From Pseudomonadales bacterium (lineage in GTDB: Bacteria > Pseudomonadota > Gammaproteobacteria > Pseudomonadales > Halieaceae): a stretch of 64,000 bases of DNA. Of the stretch, positions 38,973-47,667 are shown one piece after another (the first letter of the stretch is position 1; each line of letters begins with the position of its first letter). The position numbers and the translations under genes were made by a program. Below the pieces are notes generated by a model that saw only the letters and a list, made by a program, of their open reading frames with translations, did not search any database and had not been told where the DNA came from. The DNA lies in NCBI GenBank assembly GCA_024234855.1, contig JACKNN010000004.1, positions 310,001-374,000 of the forward strand, in the 5' to 3' direction.

Positions 38973-39980
38973 ATGGCATTCAGCACCCAGCGCGGCCCCT
39001 TTCCCCACACCCGGATGCGGCGCCTGCGCGCCAGCGGCTTTGCCCGCGCCCTGGTGCGCGAGACGGGTCTCACTCCAGCCGACTTCATTTTCCCGGTGTT
39101 CGTACTGGAGGGCGACAACCGAAGCGAAGCCATCCCGTCCATGCCGGGCATCGAGCGCCTCAGCATCGACCGGCTGGTGAAGCAGGCGCGGGAACTGCAG
39201 CAATTGGGCGTTCCCGCCATGGCACTGTTCCCGGTCGTCGGGCCCGAGCGCAAGAGCCTGCTGGCCGAGGAGGCGTTCAGCGCCGACGGCCTGGTGCAGC
39301 GCGCCGTCAGGGCGCTGAAAGACGCGGTGCCGGAGCTGGGCGTGATGACAGACGTCGCTCTGGACCCCTACACCACCCACGGCCAGGACGGCATCATCGA
39401 CGCCGCGGGTTACGTGCTCAACGACGTCACCACCGACGTGCTGGTGCAGCAGGCGCTGTCCCATGCGGCGGCGGGCGCCGACGTGGTGGCGCCCTCGGAC
39501 ATGATGGACGGCCGTATCGGCGCCATCCGCCAGCGACTCGAGGCCGACAGCTTCCACAACACCCTGATCATGGCGTACTCCGCCAAATACGCCTCGGCCT
39601 ACTACGGGCCGTTCCGGGACGCGGTCGGCTCATCCGGCAACATCAAGGGTGGCAACAAGTACAGCTACCAGATGGACCCGGCCAACAGCGACGAGGCCCT
39701 GCACGAGTGCGCGCTGGATCTCGCCGAGGGCGCCGACATGATCATGGTGAAGCCGGGTATGCCCTACCTCGACATCGTGCGGCGGGTGAAGGACGAACTG
39801 AAGGCCCCCACCTTCGCCTACCAGGTCAGCGGGGAGTACGCCATGCACATGGCGGCCTTCCAGCAGGGCTGGCTGCAGCAGCAGCCGGTGATGCTGGAGT
39901 CGCTGATGGCATTCAAGCGCGCCGGCTGTGACGGCATCCTGACTTACTTCGCCCTCGAAGCCGCGCGGGCGTTGCAGTAA
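38973..39980 (+). CDS. hemB: Delta-aminolevulinic acid dehydratase (porphobilinogen synthase)
   Basis: Condenses two 5-aminolevulinate molecules into porphobilinogen. The 335-residue protein has the two active-site lysines in MAYSAKYASAYYGPFR and MIMVKPGMPYLD. The metal-site loop reads DVALDPYTTHGQDG, with Asp in place of the zinc-binding cysteines of E. coli-type enzymes, so this is the magnesium-dependent Pseudomonas type (family knowledge). Directly behind hemL, whose product it uses. Confidence 0.97.
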   Translation: MAFSTQRGPFPHTRMRRLRASGFARALVRETGLTPADFIFPVFVLEGDNRSEAIPSMPGIERLSIDRLVKQARELQQLGVPAMALFPVVGPERKSLLAEEAFSADGLVQRAVRALKDAVPELGVMTDVALDPYTTHGQDGIIDAAGYVLNDVTTDVLVQQALSHAAAGADVVAPSDMMDGRIGAIRQRLEADSFHNTLIMAYSAKYASAYYGPFRDAVGSSGNIKGGNKYSYQMDPANSDEALHECALDLAEGADMIMVKPGMPYLDIVRRVKDELKAPTFAYQVSGEYAMHMAAFQQGWLQQQPVMLESLMAFKRAGCDGILTYFALEAARALQ

Positions 39981-39987
39981 GCCGACC

Positions 39988-40599
39988 GTGCGCTACCTGT
40001 CGCTGCTACTGGCGCTGCTCTGCATCACCGCGGGCAGCAACGCCAGTGCGGAGTGCGACTGCCTGTGGCAGGGCTCCTTTGCCGAAGTGCAGGCCCGCAC
40101 CGACCTCGTTGTCAGTGGCACGGTGGCCAGCGGCAAGGGCAATTCAATCGACCTGGCGATAACCCGCCTGCTGCGCGGCAGCGCGGATGAAACGGACATA
40201 CGCATCTGGTTGAAAACCGGCGACTATTGCCGGCCCGAGCCGGAGTTGTTCCCCGTGGGCAGTGAATGGGTGATGGCCCTGTTCCGGATAAAAGAGGACG
40301 TGCCCGGTGGCTTCAACCCCTCCACCCCGAACGTCAGCTATGGTCGGGTGGGAGATTACAGCCTGTCCAGTTGCGGCGGTTACTGGCTCAGCCGCAGCGG
40401 GGACTGGGTGACCGGCAACCTGGCACAGGCGCCGCGCTGGGTGCGTGAGCCGAAGATGACCCCGGTGTTACTGGACCTGCTGGCGGATTACGTGGCGGGT
40501 AAAGCGGATGTGCAGGCCCTGCTGGACGCCAGTCGCGAGGACCCGGCCGCGCGGCAGTTGATGCTCGATACCAAGGCCTTCCTGCGCGAAGGCCACTAA
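39988..40599 (+). CDS. Hypothetical secreted cysteine-containing protein
   Basis: A 203-residue protein starting at a GTG, 7 bases after the hemB stop. A clear signal peptide (residues 1-21, YLSLLLALLCITAGSNASA) is followed by ECDCLW. The next 60 residues (ARTDLVVSGTVASGKGNSID, LAITRLLRGS) have a short beta pattern like the NTR/TIMP-type OB fold seen in other secreted Cys-rich proteins, but I cannot confirm that. Cysteines recur in GDYCRPE and LSSCGGYW, so disulfides in the periplasm are likely. It overlaps the convergent Nudix gene by four bases. Function unknown. Confidence 0.65.
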   Translation: MRYLSLLLALLCITAGSNASAECDCLWQGSFAEVQARTDLVVSGTVASGKGNSIDLAITRLLRGSADETDIRIWLKTGDYCRPEPELFPVGSEWVMALFRIKEDVPGGFNPSTPNVSYGRVGDYSLSSCGGYWLSRSGDWVTGNLAQAPRWVREPKMTPVLLDLLADYVAGKADVQALLDASREDPAARQLMLDTKAFLREGH

Positions 40600-41213
40600 C
40601 GCCGCCAGCGTGGCCGCCGGGGATTCTTGCCCTCTACCAGGTCCATCAGTTCGTCCAGCATCATCAGGGACAGCCCCCAGATACACCTGCCCCCGAACAT
40701 ATAACAGGGCATGGGGATCTTCACCCCCTTGTACTTCCACTCCATCTGCTCCCGGTTATCCGGGTCGAGCAGGAACTCCAGTGGCACCCAGACCACTTCC
40801 GCCACCTCCTCGTTGGGGGTAAAAACCACCTGCCGTTCCAGCCGGAACACGAAGGGTGTCACCGCCATCCCGAAGGGGCCCTTGCGGGGTCGGGTGACGA
40901 TGTCCGACAGCCGGCCGATGCACTGGTCCTCGTCGGTCAGGCGCAGTCCCACCTCCTCCTCGGTCTCGCGCACCGCCACGGCGAACCCGTGGGCATCGGC
41001 CCGGTCCATGCGCCCACCGGGGAAGGCCATATGCCCGGACCAGGGATCGCCCTCCCTTTCCGCGCGCTTAATCATTAGAATATGCAGCTCGCCCTCGCGC
41101 ACCTGCAGGATCATGGCCACTGCCGAGCGCTTCATCAGCCGGCGCCAGACCTTCCGGCCCGGATTGTGGTCGGAAAGTCGTGTTTCTATGAGTTCCAGCA
41201 GTTGTACCGGCAC
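40596..41213 (-). CDS. Nudix hydrolase, CoA pyrophosphatase-like (NudL type)
   Basis: A 205-residue Nudix protein. The Nudix box reads GGRMDRADAHGFAVAVRETE followed by EEVGL, preceded by SGHMAFPGG; the HxAFPGGxxD form and the lack of the first box glutamate are typical of the NudL/CoA-pyrophosphatase group (UPF0035). It would hydrolyse CoA or a related diphosphate in the cytoplasm. The start is a GTG at 41213 with a weak ribosome site; the internal ATG 26 codons in would remove the first helix but not the box. Confidence 0.85.
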   Translation of the reverse strand: MPVQLLELIETRLSDHNPGRKVWRRLMKRSAVAMILQVREGELHILMIKRAEREGDPWSGHMAFPGGRMDRADAHGFAVAVRETEEEVGLRLTDEDQCIGRLSDIVTRPRKGPFGMAVTPFVFRLERQVVFTPNEEVAEVVWVPLEFLLDPDNREQMEWKYKGVKIPMPCYMFGGRCIWGLSLMMLDELMDLVEGKNPRRPRWRR

Positions 41214-41312
41214 CGTGAAGTCGTCCGCAGGGGTTTAGAGGAAACGGGTTTACCCGATTAAGCCAGCCGGGGGCGCCGGATACAAGTCGGAACGCCGCCC
41301 AACAAGGACATC

Positions 41313-42824
41313 ATGACGCTCTCTACCCCACCGCCTGCCACACCCGCGCCCCTGCTGGAACTGCACAAGGTCAACCTGGTGTACCGGGCACTGCCCGCCC
41401 TGCGCGATATCAACTGGGCGCCCCTGCCCGGCCAGCAGTGGGCCTGCCTGGGCCCGAACGGCGCCGGTAAAACCAGCCTGGCCAGGGTGCTCAGCGCCCA
41501 GGCGACGCATTTTTCCGGCGACTACCGCCGCTCACAACAGCTCGCCGACAGGGGCGTGGCCTATGTCTGCTTCGAACAGGCCAAGGCCCTGTGCGACCGC
41601 GACCGCAAACTCGACGATTCCGAGTTCCGCGCCGACGCCAGCGACCCGGGCACGACCGTGCAGTCGGTCATCCTGGGTGGGAAGCAGCCGGATGAGCGAT
41701 TCCGGCTATGGGTGGACCGCCTGCATATCGGCCACATCCTGCAGCGCGGCCTGCGTTTCATCTCCACCGGCGAGATGCGCAAGACGCTGTTGATCAGGGC
41801 GATCCTGGAAGACCCGGCGCTGCTCATCCTCGACAGCCCACTGGACGGCCTGGACCGGGCCAGCCAGGACGATATGCGCAGGATCATCGACGAGCTGCTG
41901 GCTTCGCGTATCACCGTGCTGATGCTGTGCCGGCAACTGGAGGATATTCCCGTCGGCATTTCCCATGTACTGGTGCTGGCGCGCGGCGCAATCGTGGCGA
42001 GCGCGGCGCGCACGGATATCATCGCCAGCGAGGATGTTCGCGCCCTGATGAATCCCCCGGCCGCCGAGTTGGGCAGGCTACCCGCGCCCGCGCCGCGCCC
42101 CTACCAGTTGCCCGACAGCGGGCCATTGGTGGAGCTGCGCGATGTCCGCGTGAACTACGGCGAACTGGCGGTGCTGCGCAAGGTCAACTGGGTGCTGGGC
42201 CGCGAGAATCACTGCTGCGTCTCCGGCCCCAATGGCTGCGGCAAGACCACCCTGCTGAGCCTGATTACCGGCGATAATCACAAGGCCTACGGCCAGGATA
42301 TCACCCTGTTCGGCATCCGCCGCGGCAGCGGCGAGAGTGTGTGGGATATCAAGCAGAAGTACGGGCAGCTCGACACCCAACTGCACCTGAATTACGTGCG
42401 CGGAATGCGCGTGGTGGAAGTCGTGGTGTCAGGCTTTTTCGACACCATAGGCCTGTACGACGACTGGGGCGACGTGCAGCGCGACACCGCGGACCGATGG
42501 CTGGCTGCCCTGGGACTGGCCGGTTACAGCCGGGAGAGCTTCGACGCCCTGTCCTTCGGACTGCAGCGCATGGTGCTGCTGGCCCGGGCGATGGTGAAAT
42601 CGCCCATCATCCTGCTGCTGGACGAACCCACCCTGGGCCTGGACGGCCACCACCGCAAACTCATGCTGCGCGCCATCGACCATATCGCCGCCAACAGCGA
42701 CACACGGGTCATTTTTGTAAGCCACTCGGCGGGGGACACCCCCGCCTGCATCAACCAGTTCCTGACCTTCGAGCCGCGGCAAGACGGTTTTGAAGTCGTA
42801 TGCCGGAACACCCACACGGATTAG
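41313..42824 (+). CDS. modF: ModF-like protein with two ABC ATPase domains
   Basis: A 503-residue protein with two ABC domains and no membrane segment. The first (residues ~13-245) has Walker A GPNGAGKTSL, signature ISTGEMRKTL and Walker B LLILDSPLDGLD; the second (residues ~270-495) has Walker A GPNGCGKTTL, signature LSFGLQRMVL and Walker B ILLLDEPTLGLDG. This pairing and the phrase VEVVVSGFFDTIGLY are those of ModF/YlmA-type proteins, named for E. coli ModF beside the molybdate operon. No permease or binding protein lies nearby, so the ModF role in molybdate uptake is unproven here. Confidence 0.85.
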   Translation: MTLSTPPPATPAPLLELHKVNLVYRALPALRDINWAPLPGQQWACLGPNGAGKTSLARVLSAQATHFSGDYRRSQQLADRGVAYVCFEQAKALCDRDRKLDDSEFRADASDPGTTVQSVILGGKQPDERFRLWVDRLHIGHILQRGLRFISTGEMRKTLLIRAILEDPALLILDSPLDGLDRASQDDMRRIIDELLASRITVLMLCRQLEDIPVGISHVLVLARGAIVASAARTDIIASEDVRALMNPPAAELGRLPAPAPRPYQLPDSGPLVELRDVRVNYGELAVLRKVNWVLGRENHCCVSGPNGCGKTTLLSLITGDNHKAYGQDITLFGIRRGSGESVWDIKQKYGQLDTQLHLNYVRGMRVVEVVVSGFFDTIGLYDDWGDVQRDTADRWLAALGLAGYSRESFDALSFGLQRMVLLARAMVKSPIILLLDEPTLGLDGHHRKLMLRAIDHIAANSDTRVIFVSHSAGDTPACINQFLTFEPRQDGFEVVCRNTHTD

Positions 42825-42856
42825 TATTCAGGTATTCGAGCCACCGCCAGCAGGTA

Positions 42857-42929
42857 GCGGCCCCGGGTGCTGGCTGTCTCCCGAGGGCGTGGGCTACCAA
42901 CCGAGGAGGCAGCCAGCACCCGGGGCCGC
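42857..42929. terminator. 20-bp perfect inverted repeat between convergent genes (possible bidirectional terminator)
   Basis: Left arm 42857-42876 and right arm 42910-42929 are exact reverse complements over 20 bases (left arm GCGGCCCCGGGTGCTGGCTG), separated by 33 bases. It lies between the end of the ModF-like gene (plus) and the end of the RND pump gene (minus), where a bidirectional terminator would be expected. No T-run follows either arm, so if it terminates transcription it does so without a U-tract. Confidence 0.5.
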
Positions 42930-42973
42930 GGCGAGCGGAGCATCACCAAACCGGTTCACAGGACCCCCGCCGC

Positions 42974-45900
42974 TCAGGCCTCCGCCCGACTGATCCGGAA
43001 AAACACCGCATACAAGGTGGGAACAACGATTAGGGTCAATACCGAGGCAAAACCCAGCCCCGCCATAATGGTCACCGACATGTTCACAAAGAACACGTCG
43101 GACAGCAGTGGGATAAGGCCCAGTATCGTCGTGGCGGCGGCCAGCACCACCGGCCGGACCCGGCTGACACAGGAGTCCAGCAGGGCCTCGTACGGTTGCT
43201 TGCCGCTGTCGATCTGCTGGTCGATCTCCTCAATCAGCACGATCGCGTTCTTGATCAACAGGCCGATCAACGACAACGCCCCCAGCAACGACATGAAATC
43301 AAACGCGCCGCCAGTGCCAAGCAGGCCAACAGTAATACCGACGATGGCCAGTGGCACTGTCAGCCAGATGATCGCGGGCTGGCGCAGTTTGCCGAACAGG
43401 AAAATGCTGGTGAGCATCATCAGCAGGAAGCCCACCGGCAGCGACGCACCCAGACCCGCCTGGGCGTTCACGGCATCCTCGTACTCGCCGCCCCACTCCA
43501 GCTGATAGCCCGGCGGCAATTCGATAGCCTCTATCTGGGGCCAGAGCCGATCCAGCAGCGGGTCGGCCACGCCGTCCACCGGGTTACAGGAAGCGATAAT
43601 GGTCTGGATACGATTGCGCCCGCGGATCACGGAATTCTCCCAGTTGGTCTCGTACCCTGACACCACTTGCGAAACCGGCACAGTGCGCCGCAGCACCGGG
43701 CTCCACACCTGGGTGTCGCGCACCTCGTCGATGTTGCCGCGTTCTTCCTGAGGCGCGCGCACACGGATGGGCAACAGGCGAGTACCGTCGCGATAAAGGC
43801 CGACGTTGGAGCCGTCGAATGCCATCTTGAGGGCGTCCCCGAGTTCCTGGCGATCAACCCCCAGCTGGCGCGCTACCTGCTCGTTGAACACCGGGGTCGC
43901 CACTTTCACCGGCGTGCGCCAGTCGTTGCGTACATCGGTGGTATTGCTGTCGGCGCGCATGATGGCCTCTGCCTGCTCCGCCAGCTCGCGCAGAACTTTC
44001 TCATCCGGTCCGGAAAACCGCGCCTCGATCTTGGCGTCACGCCCGGGGCCTATGCGCATGGGCTTGATAATGGGGTCCGTCCAGGGCATCTCCTGCTGCA
44101 GAAATGCACGGGTCGCGGCGACGACGGCCGGAATCTGCTCCCGGGTTTCAGTGCGCACGATGATCTGGGCATAGGCGCGGGTGGGCTCCTTGGCATCGTA
44201 CACCAGGGTAAAGCGCTGGTGTGGTCCACCAATCACCGAGGACGTCTGCATCACGCCGGGCTGCTCGCGGATATACGCGCTGGCCCGCAGGGTGTCATCG
44301 CGCGTGGTACGGATATCGGTACCCTCCGGCTCCCATACATCCACAAAAAATATCGGCGTGCTGGAGTCGGGAAAGAAACCGCTCTTGACCGAGCCAAAGC
44401 CGATAACCGCCAGCACGAACATGACGACTACCAAGCCCAGTGTGAGCCAGCGATGGTTGATCGCCGTCGCTACCAGGCCGCGGTACATTTTGAAGAAGCC
44501 ACCCGCGTAAGGATCCCTGTTCGCATCGGCGCCGCCGGCACCGGTTTTTAACAGCAGGGAGCACAACAGGGGCGTGGTGCTGATGGCGGTCAACCAGCTC
44601 AGCGACAGGGAAATCAGGATCACGTAAAAAAGGGAGCTGGCGAATTCGCCGGTGTTGTCCGGCGACAGGCCAATCGCGGAGAAGGCCAGGATACCGATAA
44701 CAGTGCCTCCCAACAGCGCCCAGATAGTTTTGCCAACGGCTTCCCCGGCGGCCTGCACGGCTTTCATACCCGCCTCCATGCGCACCTGCATGCCCTCGGC
44801 CACCACGATGGCGTTATCCACCAGCATGCCCAGCGCGATAACCAGGGCGCCGAGAGAAATGCGCTGCAGCTCGATTCCGAAGATATTCATCAGGAACAGG
44901 GTGCCCGCTACGGTGATGAGCAATACCGCGCCGATCACGATCCCCGTGCGCAGACCCATGAAGGCCAGCAGCACGATCAGCACAATGGCCACCGCCTGGC
45001 CGACACTGACGATGAATCCACCGACCGAGCGCTCAACTTCCAGCGGCTGGTTATACACAGACTCCAGCTCCATGCCGATCGGCACTACCGGCACCAGCGA
45101 CTGCAGCATCTGTTTGACATGGCGCCCGACCTCCACCACATTCTGGCCCGCCGCCATGGAGATACCGATGCTCAGGCCAGGCTTGCCATTGACGTAATAC
45201 AGTTTGTTCGGCACTTCCTCATAGGCCCGGGTAATCGTCGCGAAGTCGCTGAGGCGGATAAGCTTCCTGTCGCTGGAGCTGATCAGCACATCGCCTATTT
45301 CCTGCACGGACTTGAAATCGCCGGTGGGACTGAACCGCACGTAATCATCGCCCACTTGCACGTTGCCGGCATCCACCACGACGTTCTGGGAGCCGAGCAC
45401 CGATCCGATCTGGCTGAGATCCAGCCCCATTTCTGCGACCTTGCTGCGGGATATGTCCAGGTACACCACCTCGCGCTGCTGCCCGTCCAACACCACCTTG
45501 CGCACACCCGGCACGAGCACCAGTTGTTTCTTGATGGCATCCGCGGTGTCGTAAAGGTCACGCCAGCTGTAACCGTCACCGGTCAACATGAGGTAGATAC
45601 CGTAAACGTCGCCAAAATCATCCAGCACGATAGGCGCCATCGCGCCCGGCGGCAGCAATGGTTTGACATCGGCTATCTTGCGCCGCAGTTCATCGAATAT
45701 ATTGGGCAGGTCGACGGACTTATACTCGTCCTTGAAGTCGATCAGGATATCGGACAGACCGGGCCGCGACACCGACATTTTGATGCGCTTGACCTGGGGC
45801 ATTTTCTGAATCGCGTCTTCCAGGTGATAGGTCAGCTCCTCCTGCACCTCGCGCGCCGTCGCACCCGGGTATTGGGTGAGGATCTTGGCGGATTTGATAG

Positions 45901-46021
45901 TAAAGGCGGGATCCTCCAGCTTCCCCATCTGCTCGAAGCCGATCAGCCCGCCTCCGACCATGATCACCACCAGCAACCAGGAAATCACCGGCTTGTTTAC
46001 TGAATACTCACCTACGCTCAT
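42974..46021 (-). CDS. RND-family efflux transporter, inner-membrane pump
   Basis: A 1015-residue HAE1/AcrB-type proton-driven exporter. The N-terminal helix VNKPVISWLLVVIMVGGGL and porter-domain start FTIKSAKILTQYPGATAREV are family marks; TM4 carries LGMLVDNAIVVAEGMQVRME, with the proton-relay aspartate (VDNAIV), and the late region has GLLIKNAIVLIEEID. It belongs to the metal/hydrophobe group with a single lipoprotein adaptor encoded just upstream (46053-47189), with no outer membrane factor in this unit. ATG at 46021 is favoured; a GTG two codons upstream (46027) is also possible. Confidence 0.94.
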   Translation of the reverse strand: MSVGEYSVNKPVISWLLVVIMVGGGLIGFEQMGKLEDPAFTIKSAKILTQYPGATAREVQEELTYHLEDAIQKMPQVKRIKMSVSRPGLSDILIDFKDEYKSVDLPNIFDELRRKIADVKPLLPPGAMAPIVLDDFGDVYGIYLMLTGDGYSWRDLYDTADAIKKQLVLVPGVRKVVLDGQQREVVYLDISRSKVAEMGLDLSQIGSVLGSQNVVVDAGNVQVGDDYVRFSPTGDFKSVQEIGDVLISSSDRKLIRLSDFATITRAYEEVPNKLYYVNGKPGLSIGISMAAGQNVVEVGRHVKQMLQSLVPVVPIGMELESVYNQPLEVERSVGGFIVSVGQAVAIVLIVLLAFMGLRTGIVIGAVLLITVAGTLFLMNIFGIELQRISLGALVIALGMLVDNAIVVAEGMQVRMEAGMKAVQAAGEAVGKTIWALLGGTVIGILAFSAIGLSPDNTGEFASSLFYVILISLSLSWLTAISTTPLLCSLLLKTGAGGADANRDPYAGGFFKMYRGLVATAINHRWLTLGLVVVMFVLAVIGFGSVKSGFFPDSSTPIFFVDVWEPEGTDIRTTRDDTLRASAYIREQPGVMQTSSVIGGPHQRFTLVYDAKEPTRAYAQIIVRTETREQIPAVVAATRAFLQQEMPWTDPIIKPMRIGPGRDAKIEARFSGPDEKVLRELAEQAEAIMRADSNTTDVRNDWRTPVKVATPVFNEQVARQLGVDRQELGDALKMAFDGSNVGLYRDGTRLLPIRVRAPQEERGNIDEVRDTQVWSPVLRRTVPVSQVVSGYETNWENSVIRGRNRIQTIIASCNPVDGVADPLLDRLWPQIEAIELPPGYQLEWGGEYEDAVNAQAGLGASLPVGFLLMMLTSIFLFGKLRQPAIIWLTVPLAIVGITVGLLGTGGAFDFMSLLGALSLIGLLIKNAIVLIEEIDQQIDSGKQPYEALLDSCVSRVRPVVLAAATTILGLIPLLSDVFFVNMSVTIMAGLGFASVLTLIVVPTLYAVFFRISRAEA

Positions 46022-46052
46022 GCCCACTGCACCCCGGTATTATGCCTGCCAA

Positions 46053-47189
46053 TCAGGAGGGATCGCCCGCCCGCGGTATCGCCTGTTCAGTTTCCGCCAT
46101 GCGCGTGACTTTCATGCCCTGGGCCAGATAGGGCGCACCCACGGCGACAATTTCCTCACCCCCGGACAGGCCGTCGACTATCTCGATCATACTGCCGGAC
46201 ATGCGGCCGATGGCTACCTCACGGGCTGAAACCGTCATGGTGGTGGGATCGAGTACCCACACCCGGGGTTCGAGCCCGGAATCCGCCTGCACCGCTCGCG
46301 CCGGGACCCACTTTACACTTTCCATGGTGACCAGTTCGCTCAGGTCCATCAGCACCGTGGCGGTCATCCCGGGCAAGACGGTGAAGTTGGTGGGTGCGGC
46401 CATGGTAAAAGTCGCCCGGAAAGTCTGGGTCTGGGGGTCGGCCTTGGTGGCAACCTCCTTGGGGGTGAGTTCAAACGTCTGGTCCGTCCGACCTTCAAAC
46501 TGCGCGGTGGCGCGCACCGCCGGATTGGTGTGGCCGGGACCGCCCACCCCGGTTTTCTGCACCCCGCCGCGAACGCTGCGCACCACCGATTCCGGCAGGT
46601 TGATCGAGATGTCCAACTGGTCAATGTTCTGCAGCCACATGACGGTTTGCTTGGCCAGCACCTCCTCGAAGTTCTCTACGTCACGCTGGGCGATGCGCCC
46701 GCGGAAGGGTGCGGTCATCACGGTGTACTCGAGGTCTTTCCTGGCCTGGGACAGGGCGGCGGTGGCGCTGCGGAACTCCGCTTCCATGCGATCGAAGTCA
46801 AGCCGCGAGATATTGCCGTCGGCCACCAGTTCCCTGGCCCGCTTGTAGTTGCGCGCAGTATTGTCGTATTTTGCCTGGCGGTCTTCCAGCACCAGGGCGT
46901 AGTCGGCGGGATCCAATTTCGCGAGCACCTGGCCTTCAGCCACCAGGTCGCCCTCCTTGACCAGTACTTCCTGCAGTTTGCCGGAAACCCGGAAAGCCAG
47001 TTCCGCCCGCTGGGAGGCGTCGACCTTGCCGGGAAAGCTGCGAACTGCATCCACCTCGCCACCCTCGACTACGAACACCCTGACCGGGCGACTCAGGGGT
47101 TCCGGTGCCGCCTCGTCGTCACCGGCACAGCCCGCGAGCCCGGCCAGCGCCAGGCAAACGACTAACGATCTCGGGAAAAGTCCTGCCAT
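46053..47189 (-). CDS. RND efflux periplasmic adaptor, lipoprotein
   Basis: Membrane-fusion subunit of 378 residues that joins the RND pump to an outer membrane channel. The signal sequence ends in the lipobox LAGLAGC (Cys at residue 21), so it is lipid-anchored. Next come the lipoyl half GKVDASQRAELAFRVSGKLQ and LVKEGDLVAEGQVLAKLDPA, a short alpha-hairpin (residues ~90-150), the second lipoyl half TAPFRGRIAQRDVE, and the beta-barrel and membrane-proximal domains. It lies 31 bases upstream of the pump gene and is co-transcribed with it. Confidence 0.93.
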   Translation of the reverse strand: MAGLFPRSLVVCLALAGLAGCAGDDEAAPEPLSRPVRVFVVEGGEVDAVRSFPGKVDASQRAELAFRVSGKLQEVLVKEGDLVAEGQVLAKLDPADYALVLEDRQAKYDNTARNYKRARELVADGNISRLDFDRMEAEFRSATAALSQARKDLEYTVMTAPFRGRIAQRDVENFEEVLAKQTVMWLQNIDQLDISINLPESVVRSVRGGVQKTGVGGPGHTNPAVRATAQFEGRTDQTFELTPKEVATKADPQTQTFRATFTMAAPTNFTVLPGMTATVLMDLSELVTMESVKWVPARAVQADSGLEPRVWVLDPTTMTVSAREVAIGRMSGSMIEIVDGLSGGEEIVAVGAPYLAQGMKVTRMAETEQAIPRAGDPS

Positions 47190-47235
47190 CTGCCCACTCT
47201 CCTCAACAATAAACTTGCACGGATATTATCACCCT

Positions 47236-47667
47236 TCAATACGCGAGCGCGCGCAGTGCATCGCACTGGGCGCTGCCACTGCAATACAACATGCCGCGCT
47301 CTGCCGTCGCCCTGGCCTGGGCGATATCGCCCCTGGCCCGGTGGGTCCTGGCCAGTTGCAGGTAGATCTCCCCGCTCTCCGGATCTATCCGCTGGGCCCG
47401 TTCCAGCAGCGCCAGTGCCTGCTCATAATCGCCCCGGGCCGCGGATTGCCGGGCTTTCTCCACCAGCGGCTGCCAGGCGCCCGCGGTAGAGGGCTGTGGC
47501 GGCCTGGCGGGGGGTTGCGGTGTGGCCGGTGGCGGGGGTGCCGGCGCCGGTGGCTGTTTCACCGCCGGCGCGGAGGGCGTATCCGGTGCGCTGAAGGTGG
47601 AACACCCGGCCAGTACCAGCGCCAGGCTCATGACGATTGCCCTGCCAACCACGCCCGCTTTGAGCAT
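47236..47667 (-). CDS. TPR-containing lipoprotein coupled to PBP1b
   Basis: A 143-residue outer-membrane-type lipoprotein. The signal peptide ends with LALVLAGCSTF (Cys at residue 22). A Pro-rich linker (residues ~35-65) follows, then one or two TPR units (residues ~68-135: LVEKARQSAARGDYEQALAL, LERAQRIDPESGEIYLQLAR, THRARGDIAQARATAERGM). Its ATG shares one base with the stop of the PBP1b gene. The arrangement recalls E. coli LpoB/CpoB-type regulators of PBP1b, but sequence identity cannot be judged here; regulation of the synthase is inference. Confidence 0.8.
   Translation of the reverse strand: MLKAGVVGRAIVMSLALVLAGCSTFSAPDTPSAPAVKQPPAPAPPPPATPQPPARPPQPSTAGAWQPLVEKARQSAARGDYEQALALLERAQRIDPESGEIYLQLARTHRARGDIAQARATAERGMLYCSGSAQCDALRALAY

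Noticed and set aside
42825..42973. Possible insertion-sequence end because of the 20-bp inverted repeat.
   Set aside because: There is no transposase, no target-site duplication seen, and only 33 bases lie between the arms.
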